A DNA stretch of 5,682 bases from Candidatus Microgenomates bacterium (GTDB lineage: Bacteria; Patescibacteriota; Microgenomatia; UBA1406; GWC2-37-13). The stretch covers positions 1 through 5,682 of the forward strand of contig WFWI01000065.1 of the NCBI GenBank assembly GCA_015491205.1, written 5' to 3'. A program made the position numbers and the translations under genes. Positions 1 through 5,682 of the stretch are shown one piece after another (the first letter of the stretch is position 1; each line of letters begins with the position of its first letter). A model generated the notes under the pieces. That model was not told the origin of the DNA. It was given only the letters and a program-made list of their open reading frames with translations, and searched no databases.

Positions 1-1253
1 GTGCTGATCTTTTGAAAGTAAAACAATCAATTCAAAAAAAACTTTTGGGGAAGCATTTAAAATATGAAGAAATATTTCTGATTATTAAAGCTATAGCTGA
101 AAAAAAACTTGATGATATACTTTTAACCTACTTCGCTGCTGCCTCTTACAACGAAAGTTATTCACTAAAAGAACTTTATTACCTTACAAAAGCTATGGTA
201 GAAACTGGAATAAGGTTCAACTTTTCGCCTCCTGTTGCTGATAAACATTCCACAGGAGGCCTTCCAGGAAACAGGGTTACCCTTGTTCTTGTCCCTATAA
301 TTGCAAGTCTTGGAATAAAAATTCCCAAAACATCTTCCCGAGCTATAACTTCTCCTGCTGGAACAGCAGATTGCATGGAGGTCCTAGCTCCGGTTGAGCT
401 TTCAAAAGAAAAAATAGAAAAGGTGGTTAAAGAAACAAACGGCTGTATAATCTGGGGTGGACATCTTAATATTGCTCCTGCTGATGATGAACTCATTCGA
501 GTAGAAAAACCTCTGCAGTTTGAACCAGTGGACAAAATAATTGTCTCAATTATGGCAAAAAAAGTCGCTATGTCATCAACTCATTTAGTATTGGATATAC
601 CCTATGCTAAATCTCTTAAAATAAAAACAAGAAGAGAAGCTCAAGAAATAGCAGAGAAATTCAAAAAATTAGGTAAGCTCTTCAACATAAAAATAAAAGC
701 TATAATCTCTCAAGTCGACGAACCTGCAGGAAAAGGAATAGGCCCTGTTCTTGAAACTATAGATGCCCTTAAAGTTTTAGAACAGCAAAAGGATAAACCC
801 CCAAAACTTGAAGAAAAAAGCCTTATTTTTGCAACTGAGTTAACAAAACTTGCTTTGGAACTTACCTTTCCGCAAGCAAAGGAAAAAGTAACCAAAGTTC
901 TAACCTCAGGACAAGCTCTTGAAAAATTAAAACAGATAATAAAAGCTCAAGGAGGAGATCCTTCTGTTGACTCAAATACTCTAGACAAAAGAATTCAAGA
1001 AAAATCAAAAAAGAGAGTTTTGACAAGCCAAATTTCTGGTAAAATTAAAAGAGTAGTATTGGCAAACTTAAACTCGGTTGCCAAAATATTAGGAGCGCCA
1101 GGCTTTAAATGGGCTGGTGTAAAAATCCTAAAATCACCAGGACAAAAAGTTGAAAAACACGAGCCAATTTTGGAACTTTTTGGCAAAGATAAAAAATCCT
1201 TAGAGGAGGCAGTTGAGACTCTAAAAGTTTTTCCAATATATGAAATTAAATAA
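1..1253 (+). CDS. deoA: Archaeal-type AMP phosphorylase / thymidine phosphorylase family protein, 5' partial
   Basis: Phosphorolytic enzyme of the nucleoside phosphorylase family. The archaeal AMP phosphorylase branch splits AMP (also CMP/UMP) with phosphate into base and ribose-1,5-bisphosphate; relatives use thymidine. Counting residues from the TTG at position 12, the phosphate-binding KHSTGG lies at 78-83. It is followed by TSSRAITSPAGTAD (107-120) and MEVLAPVELS (122-131), then TNGCIIWGGHLNIAPADD (142-159). The TSSRAITSPAGTAD block is typical of the archaeal-type branch; ordinary bacterial DeoA differs there. GKGIGPVLE (240-248) and a C-terminal PYNP-like domain (about 340-413) complete the fold. 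The frame is open through codons 3-11 to the window edge, and archaeal-type members carry about 80 extra N-terminal residues, so the TTG at 12 is probably internal and the gene starts outside the window. It overlaps mltG by 14 bases. Family assignment is secure; AMP versus thymidine as substrate is inferred from the branch. Confidence 0.9.
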   Translation, partial: ADLLKVKQSIQKKLLGKHLKYEEIFLIIKAIAEKKLDDILLTYFAAASYNESYSLKELYYLTKAMVETGIRFNFSPPVADKHSTGGLPGNRVTLVLVPIIASLGIKIPKTSSRAITSPAGTADCMEVLAPVELSKEKIEKVVKETNGCIIWGGHLNIAPADDELIRVEKPLQFEPVDKIIVSIMAKKVAMSSTHLVLDIPYAKSLKIKTRREAQEIAEKFKKLGKLFNIKIKAIISQVDEPAGKGIGPVLETIDALKVLEQQKDKPPKLEEKSLIFATELTKLALELTFPQAKEKVTKVLTSGQALEKLKQIIKAQGGDPSVDSNTLDKRIQEKSKKRVLTSQISGKIKRVVLANLNSVAKILGAPGFKWAGVKILKSPGQKVEKHEPILELFGKDKKSLEEAVETLKVFPIYEIK

Positions 1254-2244
1254 AAAAGGCTCAAACAAGGGATTTAAAAAACTTCTAATTCTTCTCTTAT
1301 TCTTTTTAGGCTTGAGCCTGGGCCTATACTTTCTTTTCCTCTATCTAACTAAGCCGGCCAACCCAAAGGCTAAAACTGCAAAAATTTTTGTAATTAAAAA
1401 AGGAGAACCCTTAACCTCAGTTGCCAAACGCTTGGAAAAAGAAGGAATAATAAGAAGTCGCATAGCTTTTGTTTTGGCTGTAAAAAAACTTGGTATTGAA
1501 AGAAAAATTCAAGCAGGAACCTACAGACTATCGCCTACAAAAGATGCCTTTGAAATTGCAAAATCCCTAACCAAAGGAACTCTCGATGTTTGGGTAACGA
1601 TAATCGAAGGATTAAGAAAAGAAGAAATTGCTCAAATAATCTCAAAAGAACTAGGAATACCTGAGATTGAATTTTTAAAATACGCCAAAGATAAGGAAGG
1701 ATACCTTTTTCCTGATACCTATCTTTTTCCTAAAAACGTTACTGCTAGCCGGGTAGTAAAAATTATGCTTGACAACTTCAACCGCAGGGTCTCACCCCAG
1801 CTTAGAAGAAAGGCTAAAGAAAAAGGACTTACTGTAGAAGAAGTGATCATCTTAGCCTCGATGGTAGAAAGGGAAGCAAAATACCCAGAAGACAGAGTGT
1901 TGGCTGCCAGCGTACTTTTGAAAAGACTAAAAAACGATTGGCCACTGCAGGTTGATGCAACAGTACAATACGCTCTTGGATATGATGAAAAGGAAAGAAC
2001 TTGGTGGAAGAAAAACCTTACAAAAAAGGACCTTGAAATTGACTCGCCTTACAACACCTATAAGTATAAAGGCCTACCTCCTACTCCTATTTCAAACCCT
2101 GGCCTTGCTTCAATCAAGGCAGTAATTGAAGCTGACCCTAACACGCCTTATTGGTACTATATTTCCGATAAAACAGGAAAGCTCCGTCCAGCAAAGACCC
2201 TTGAAGAACACCAGGAGAATATAAGGAAATACCTTAAAAAGTAA
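1240..2244 (+). CDS. mltG: Endolytic murein transglycosylase MltG (YceG-like)
   Basis: Membrane-anchored lytic transglycosylase that cleaves within nascent peptidoglycan strands and is thought to end glycan elongation. The protein has 334 residues, close to the E. coli length of about 340. A lysine-rich cytoplasmic tail (1-14) precedes one hydrophobic membrane segment (about 15-36). A LysM-like domain follows (about 46-104), then the catalytic YceG domain (about 118-330). Family landmarks are EGYLFPDTYLF (153-163), ILASMVEREA (204-213) with the predicted catalytic glutamate E210, and YNTYKYKGLPPTPISNPG (271-288). The ATG at 1240 is the only sensible start, because an in-frame TAA at 1222 closes the frame upstream. 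It overlaps the end of the phosphorylase by 14 bases in another frame, suggesting translational coupling. No Shine-Dalgarno lies at normal spacing; a GAGGAGG at 1203-1209 is 30 bases away. The gene is followed by a terminator-like hairpin. Confidence 0.95.
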   Translation: MKLNKKGSNKGFKKLLILLLFFLGLSLGLYFLFLYLTKPANPKAKTAKIFVIKKGEPLTSVAKRLEKEGIIRSRIAFVLAVKKLGIERKIQAGTYRLSPTKDAFEIAKSLTKGTLDVWVTIIEGLRKEEIAQIISKELGIPEIEFLKYAKDKEGYLFPDTYLFPKNVTASRVVKIMLDNFNRRVSPQLRRKAKEKGLTVEEVIILASMVEREAKYPEDRVLAASVLLKRLKNDWPLQVDATVQYALGYDEKERTWWKKNLTKKDLEIDSPYNTYKYKGLPPTPISNPGLASIKAVIEADPNTPYWYYISDKTGKLRPAKTLEEHQENIRKYLKK

Positions 2245-2349
2245 ATTCCAATAACCAAGCACCAATGATCAAACAATTACCAATAACCAAATTCCAATGA
2301 CCAAACAAAACTTAAAGTGTTTGGAATTTTGGTAATTGGTCATTGGGAT
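2245..2349. repeat. Degenerate heptanucleotide repeat array (NNNCCAA / TTGGNNN), in inverted arrangement
   Basis: The array begins at the base after the mltG stop. Four heptamers run in phase at 2245-2272 (ATTCCAA, TAACCAA, GCACCAA, TGATCAA). After the spacer ACAA, four more run at 2277-2304 (TTACCAA, TAACCAA, ATTCCAA, TGACCAA). Beyond a 16-base loop region the same unit appears inverted: TTGGAAT (2321-2327), one extra T, TTGGTAA (2329-2335), TTGGTCA (2336-2342) and TTGGGAT (2343-2349). Seen at a larger scale, 2245-2275 and 2276-2307 are abutting direct repeats of 31 and 32 bases that differ at four positions plus one indel. The pattern resembles the short tandemly repeated heptanucleotides known from filamentous cyanobacteria, but relationship is not implied. 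The region is noncoding on any sensible reading. Confidence 0.85.
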
Positions 2350-2356
2350 TTTTTTT
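2262..2356 (+). terminator. Long bulged hairpin followed by eight Ts; probable intrinsic terminator after mltG
   Basis: The 29 bases 2318-2346 can pair without interruption to 2262-2307, with three bulges on the left side only. The helices are 2303-2307 with 2318-2322, 2289-2295 with 2323-2329, 2276-2282 with 2330-2336, and 2262-2271 with 2337-2346 (one G-T pair). The bulges are 2272-2275, 2283-2288 and 2296-2302. Competing pairings exist: CCAAACA (2301-2307) with TGTTTGG (2318-2324) around a 10-base loop, and CCAATGACCAA (2294-2304) with TTGGTCATTGG (2336-2346). A run of eight Ts (2349-2356) follows one GA dinucleotide after the stem. Stem plus T-run is the pattern of a rho-independent terminator, though the stem is unusually long and A+T-rich. 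It would end the phosphorylase-mltG transcript. Confidence 0.65.
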
Positions 2357-2364
2357 CCTATAAT
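2336..2364 (+). promoter_or_regulatory. Predicted sigma-70-type promoter for mutS-mutL, likely leaderless
   Basis: A perfect TATAAT -10 box lies at 2359-2364. Exactly 17 bases upstream is TTGGTC (2336-2341), which matches the TTGACA -35 consensus at only its first three bases. The expected start of transcription, six to seven bases after the -10 box, falls at about 2370-2371, the A of the mutS ATG. The mRNA would then have essentially no leader, which agrees with the lack of a Shine-Dalgarno. The -35 candidate sits inside the right arm of the hairpin and is one of the heptamers. Chance TATAAT matches are common in A+T-rich DNA, so the position is the main support. Confidence 0.5.
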
Positions 2365-2370
2365 TCTCCT

Positions 2371-4938
2371 ATGCAAACTATAACTCCAATGATGCAACAG
2401 TATCTGCGGATTAAGAAAAAGTACCCAGAGTATCTTTTAATGTTTAGGCTTGGAGACTTCTATGAATTCTTTTTTGAAGATGCTAAAACTGCTGCAAAAG
2501 TATTAAATCTTACTCTTACATCAAGACCTGTAGCTAAGGGAAAAAGAATTCCTATGGCAGGGGTACCCCACCATTCTGCTAAAAATTACATTAAAAAACT
2601 CCTTCAAGAGGGTTACAAAATTGCCTTGTGCGAGCAAACCTCAGAACCTGCAAAGGGGAAAATTGTCGACAGAGAGGTTGTAAGGGTTATTACGCCTGGA
2701 ACCTATATAGAGGAAGAGCTCCAGGAAGAACAAGATAATCTATACATCTTAGCCTTAAAAAAAGAAAAAGATTCTTTTGGGTTCGCTTTTTCTGATCCTG
2801 CAACAGGTGAATTTTTCACCCAAGAGGGGAATCTGAAGCAAATCTCTGAAATACTAAAAAAGCTTCCTATAAAAGAAATAGTGGTGAAGAACGAAGAGCA
2901 AATAAAACCTTTCAAACCTATAATAGATCTTAAAAATATCAGCATCTCCCTCTATTCACCAGAGGATGTGTTTGAAGAGGCTGAGTATTTAAAAGAGTTT
3001 TTTAAGATTAAAACTCTTAAAAGTTTTGGCATTGAAAACAAACCCTTAGCTATTGCTGCAAGCAGTTTGCTTTTGTCCTATCTCAACTTTACCCAAAAAC
3101 AAGCTCCTCAGATTACCGAAATAAAACTCTATCAACAAGAAAAATATCTTTACCTTGATCCTGCAACCATAAGAAATCTGGAAATCTTTGAAAACTATTA
3201 TGGCAAAAATAAAAACACTCTTTTTGGATTACTTAACCAATGTAAAACAACCATGGGAAAAAGGCTTTTAAAAAAATTCCTCCTTCAACCTCTCAAAAAC
3301 AAAGCAGAAATTGAAAAACGGCTTGATATAGTAAACCATTTTACAAAACACCCCCAATTACTTGAAGAAACCAGGAAAAAGCTAGGCGAAATTTATGATC
3401 TAGAACGACTATCCTCAAAAATAACAAACAACCTACATTCCCCTTCTGACCTCTCAAACCTTAAGCTTTCTTTAAAATCTGCCTTTGAACTAAAACAAAT
3501 TTTGGAAAAAGAAAAAATTCAACTTTTGGAACCTATCTTGACAAGCTTTAAAGAAAAGCTCTGGCAGCTTTATGAGCTTATTGAGAAAACTTTAGTGGAA
3601 GATCCAGCTGAAGCTGGCGAAGGAAATTTAATAAAACCAGGGGTAAATCCTAAAATTGATGAGCTGCGAGAACTTTCTTCCTCAAGCCAAAAGTGGCTCC
3701 TGGAATTTGAAAGAAAAGAAAAGGAAAGAACAAAAATTCCCACTTTAAAGGTTGGGTACAACAAGGTCTTTGGATATTATATTGAAGTTACAAAACCCTA
3801 CGCTAACAAAGTGCCTAAAGATTATATCAGAAAGCAAACCCTTGTCGGCAGCGAAAGGTATATCACTTTAGAACTTAAGGAAAAAGAAGAAAAAATCCTC
3901 TCATCTCAAGAGGAAATCTTAAAGGAAGAAAAGAAAGAGCTTGAAAAACTAAGAGAGGCAGTAAAAAACTCTATCAAAGAACTTAAAAATTTAAGCTTTT
4001 CTTTAGCATATATCGATGTACTCTCCAACTTCGCATTTTTAGCCAAACTATATGACTATAATCGTCCAACATTTAACAAAGGGGGAAGCCTGAAGATTGT
4101 AAAAGGCAGACATCCAGTTGTAGAAAAAGCTTTGCAAGAAGAAGACTTTGTAGAAAACGACACTTATCTTAACAAAAAAGATCAACAGATCCTTATCATA
4201 ACAGGTCCTAACATGGCAGGAAAATCTGTGTATATAAGACAGGTTGCTCTCATCTGCCTTCTTGCTCATATTGGATGCTTTGTTCCAGCTCAAAAAGCTG
4301 AAATACCAGTGCTTGATAGAATTGCAGTAAGAAGCGGCGCAGGAGATATTATCAGCGAAGGCCTCTCCACCTTTATGGTGGAGATGGTGGAGACAGCTTC
4401 AATTCTAAACTCTATAACTGATAAAAGCTTGGTGGTTTTGGATGAAATTGGCAGGGGCACAAGCACTTACGATGGAATAAGCATAGCCTGGGCTGTGGCT
4501 GAATATTTAGCAAAGACAAAAGGAAAACAAGCTTTTGCTCTTTTTGCTACCCATTACCACGAACTTCAAAGCCTTGCTGAGTTTAACTCAAATGTAAAAA
4601 ATTTCCAAATGCAGGTTAAAAAAACTAATGGCCAAATTATCTTTACCTATAAACTTGTTAAAGGGGCTGCTCCCCATAGTTTTGGAATAGAGGTGGCAAA
4701 AAGAGCTGGCCTGCCCAAACAGGTTTTGGAAAGAGCCTCTGAGATCTTGAAAATTTTGGAAGGCAAAAGTAAAAAAGTAAGGCCTAAAAAGATTGTGCTT
4801 GAGCAACACAGTCTTTTCTCTCAAATCTCAAAGGCAGAGGTCCACCCAACAATAAAACTCCTTAAAGAAATTGAACCTGACAAACTAACTCCCTTACAAG
4901 CTCTGGAAACCCTTTACAAATTAAAGAAATTGTTGTAA
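2371..4938 (+). CDS. mutS: DNA mismatch repair protein MutS
   Basis: Mismatch-recognition ATPase that starts DNA mismatch repair and recruits MutL. The protein has 855 residues, full length for the family. The N-terminal mismatch domain carries GDFYEFF (28-34), with the mismatch-wedging phenylalanine F30 and glutamate E32. Connector, lever and clamp domains follow (about 120-570; the clamp includes KVGYNKVFGYYIEV near 460-473). The C-terminal ABC-type ATPase has Walker A TGPNMAGKS (611-619), the STFMVEM loop (666-672), Walker B LVVLDEIGRG (687-696, D691/E692) and the ATHYHEL switch (726-732). QHSLF (812-816) fits a sliding-clamp-binding motif, and the end PLQALETLYKLKKLL has the usual MutS C-terminal form. 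The ATG at 2371 is chosen because MQTITPMMQQYL is the usual family N-terminus. A GTG at 2317 would add 18 residues encoded by the hairpin. No Shine-Dalgarno is present. mutL follows after eight bases. Confidence 0.98.
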   Translation: MQTITPMMQQYLRIKKKYPEYLLMFRLGDFYEFFFEDAKTAAKVLNLTLTSRPVAKGKRIPMAGVPHHSAKNYIKKLLQEGYKIALCEQTSEPAKGKIVDREVVRVITPGTYIEEELQEEQDNLYILALKKEKDSFGFAFSDPATGEFFTQEGNLKQISEILKKLPIKEIVVKNEEQIKPFKPIIDLKNISISLYSPEDVFEEAEYLKEFFKIKTLKSFGIENKPLAIAASSLLLSYLNFTQKQAPQITEIKLYQQEKYLYLDPATIRNLEIFENYYGKNKNTLFGLLNQCKTTMGKRLLKKFLLQPLKNKAEIEKRLDIVNHFTKHPQLLEETRKKLGEIYDLERLSSKITNNLHSPSDLSNLKLSLKSAFELKQILEKEKIQLLEPILTSFKEKLWQLYELIEKTLVEDPAEAGEGNLIKPGVNPKIDELRELSSSSQKWLLEFERKEKERTKIPTLKVGYNKVFGYYIEVTKPYANKVPKDYIRKQTLVGSERYITLELKEKEEKILSSQEEILKEEKKELEKLREAVKNSIKELKNLSFSLAYIDVLSNFAFLAKLYDYNRPTFNKGGSLKIVKGRHPVVEKALQEEDFVENDTYLNKKDQQILIITGPNMAGKSVYIRQVALICLLAHIGCFVPAQKAEIPVLDRIAVRSGAGDIISEGLSTFMVEMVETASILNSITDKSLVVLDEIGRGTSTYDGISIAWAVAEYLAKTKGKQAFALFATHYHELQSLAEFNSNVKNFQMQVKKTNGQIIFTYKLVKGAAPHSFGIEVAKRAGLPKQVLERASEILKILEGKSKKVRPKKIVLEQHSLFSQISKAEVHPTIKLLKEIEPDKLTPLQALETLYKLKKLL

Positions 4939-4946
4939 AAAGCTTT

Positions 4947-5682
4947 ATGGGAAAAATTAGAATTCTGGATGAAAAAACTGCCTCTAAAATTGCAGCCGGA
5001 GAGATAATAGAAAGGCCTGCTTCAGTTGTAAAAGAACTGTTGGAGAACTCCATTGACGCAAAAGCAAAAAACATAGAGATTTATCTTGAAAAGGGAGGGA
5101 AGAAAAAAATCTTGGTAAGGGACGATGGTGAAGGAATGGATAAAGAAGACCTTAAACTTTGCTTTAAACCACATGCCACTAGCAAAATAAAAACTCTGGA
5201 AGATTTAAACAGGCTCTCATCCTTGGGCTTTAGAGGAGAAGCTCTACACAGCATTGCCTCAGTAAGCAGGCTTACAATAAAAAGCCGCAAAGAAGGCGAG
5301 GAGGCTGCCTACCAGGTTGAAGTCATTGCTAGCAAGCTCAAAAGCATTTTTCCAACTGGCGCAAACAAAGGCACTGAGATAAAAGTGGAAAATCTATTTT
5401 TTAACTTGCCAGCTAGAAAAAAATTTCTAAAATCAGACTCTACTGAATTAAAACACATCCTTCAAGTTATAGAACATATTGCTCTTTCAAATGAAAATTT
5501 AAACCTAAAAGTTCTCCATAATCAAAGGCTAATTTTAAATTTAAAAGCTGCAGATCTTAAAACTCGCATAAAAGAGGTTTTAAAAATCGACATTGAAAAA
5601 ATGTTTTATGAAAAATCTTCTAAAACGGAAAGCCTTGGCATTAAACTATTCTTTGCCAAACCCCAGTTTATTCCTTCCCTTC
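4947..5682 (+). CDS. mutL: DNA mismatch repair protein MutL, N-terminal part (3' partial)
   Basis: GHKL-family ATPase that links MutS mismatch recognition to downstream strand incision and removal. The frame is open from the ATG at 4947 to the right edge, giving 245 codons plus one base with no stop. The ATP-binding motifs are intact: IAAGEIIERPASVVKELLEN (15-34), with catalytic E30 and Mg/ATP-binding N34; RDDGEGM (58-64); HATSK (76-80); and GFRGEAL (94-100). KGTEI (141-145) and NLFFNLPARKKFL (149-161) follow, and the start of the transducer domain runs to the edge. Proline at 75 replaces the arginine usual before HATSK, a small oddity. The gene begins eight bases after the mutS stop, so the two form an operon; no Shine-Dalgarno is visible in the gap. 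The C-terminal dimerisation domain lies outside the window, so whether this MutL has the endonuclease motif cannot be told. Confidence 0.97.
   Translation, partial: MGKIRILDEKTASKIAAGEIIERPASVVKELLENSIDAKAKNIEIYLEKGGKKKILVRDDGEGMDKEDLKLCFKPHATSKIKTLEDLNRLSSLGFRGEALHSIASVSRLTIKSRKEGEEAAYQVEVIASKLKSIFPTGANKGTEIKVENLFFNLPARKKFLKSDSTELKHILQVIEHIALSNENLNLKVLHNQRLILNLKAADLKTRIKEVLKIDIEKMFYEKSSKTESLGIKLFFAKPQFIPSL

Noticed and set aside
179..1264. Three open frames on the - strand (179-535, 710-895, 995-1264) inside the phosphorylase gene
   Set aside because: They lie antisense to a well-supported conserved gene, show no recognisable motif, and are explained by the composition of the + strand codons.
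2245..2349. CRISPR array
   Set aside because: Units are only seven bases with three variable positions and no unique spacers, and part of the array is inverted.
2245..2356. Insertion sequence end or transposon remnant
   Set aside because: No transposase fragment is present, flanking genes are intact, and no target-site duplication can be defined from this window alone; a non-autonomous element remains only a possibility.
4365..4383. Perfect 7-bp GC-rich hairpin (CTCCACC / GGTGGAG, 5-base loop) within mutS
   Set aside because: It falls on the codons of the conserved LSTFMVEM loop of the ATPase, so the protein sequence explains it; no T-run follows.
4377..4393. Tandem GGTGGAGA copies nine bases apart
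   Set aside because: They encode the conserved MVEMVET segment; the repeat follows from repeated Val-Glu codons.
2703..5290. Six open frames on the - strand (2703-2945, 3570-3764, 4048-4293, 4588-4824, 4862-5074, 5081-5290) inside mutS and mutL
   Set aside because: All are antisense to conserved MutS or MutL domains, with low-complexity serine/phenylalanine-rich translations typical of shadow frames.

Overview
This A+T-rich window carries four genes, all on the + strand, and every complete one ends in TAA. In order they are the 3' part of an archaeal-type AMP/thymidine phosphorylase gene, a complete mltG (endolytic murein transglycosylase), a complete mutS, and the 5' part of mutL. MltG and the MutS/MutL pair are bacterial, whereas the phosphorylase belongs to the type best known from archaea. 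That combination, the low GC and the lysine-rich proteins point to a Candidate Phyla Radiation (Patescibacteria) genome, many of which carry this phosphorylase for nucleotide salvage. This placement is inference: the window holds no rRNA or other lineage marker. Reading is consistent with the standard bacterial code, with no need for recoded TGA.

Layout: bases 1-1253 encode the phosphorylase, which is open to the left edge and probably lacks its N-terminal domain here. mltG (1240-2244) overlaps its end by 14 bases, so the two are probably co-transcribed. The only sizeable intergenic gap (2245-2370) is filled by a striking structure. Eight NNNCCAA heptamers are followed by four inverted TTGGNNN heptamers, which together can fold into a long bulged hairpin ending in eight Ts. 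This looks like the terminator of the phosphorylase-mltG unit. Directly after it lies a perfect TATAAT box only six bases before the mutS ATG, suggesting a leaderless mutS-mutL transcript. mutS runs 2371-4938; an upstream GTG at 2317 that would lengthen it lies inside the hairpin and is rejected. mutL starts at 4947, eight bases after mutS stops, and runs off the right edge.

Functionally, MutS (mismatch recognition) and MutL (ATP-driven matchmaker) form the core of DNA mismatch repair and are arranged as an operon. MltG cuts nascent peptidoglycan strands at the membrane. The phosphorylase releases ribose-1,5-bisphosphate (or deoxyribose-1-phosphate) from nucleotides or nucleosides. None of the three visible internal starts (mltG, mutS, mutL) has a Shine-Dalgarno sequence at normal spacing. 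The main item of interest is the heptamer repeat/hairpin between mltG and mutS.
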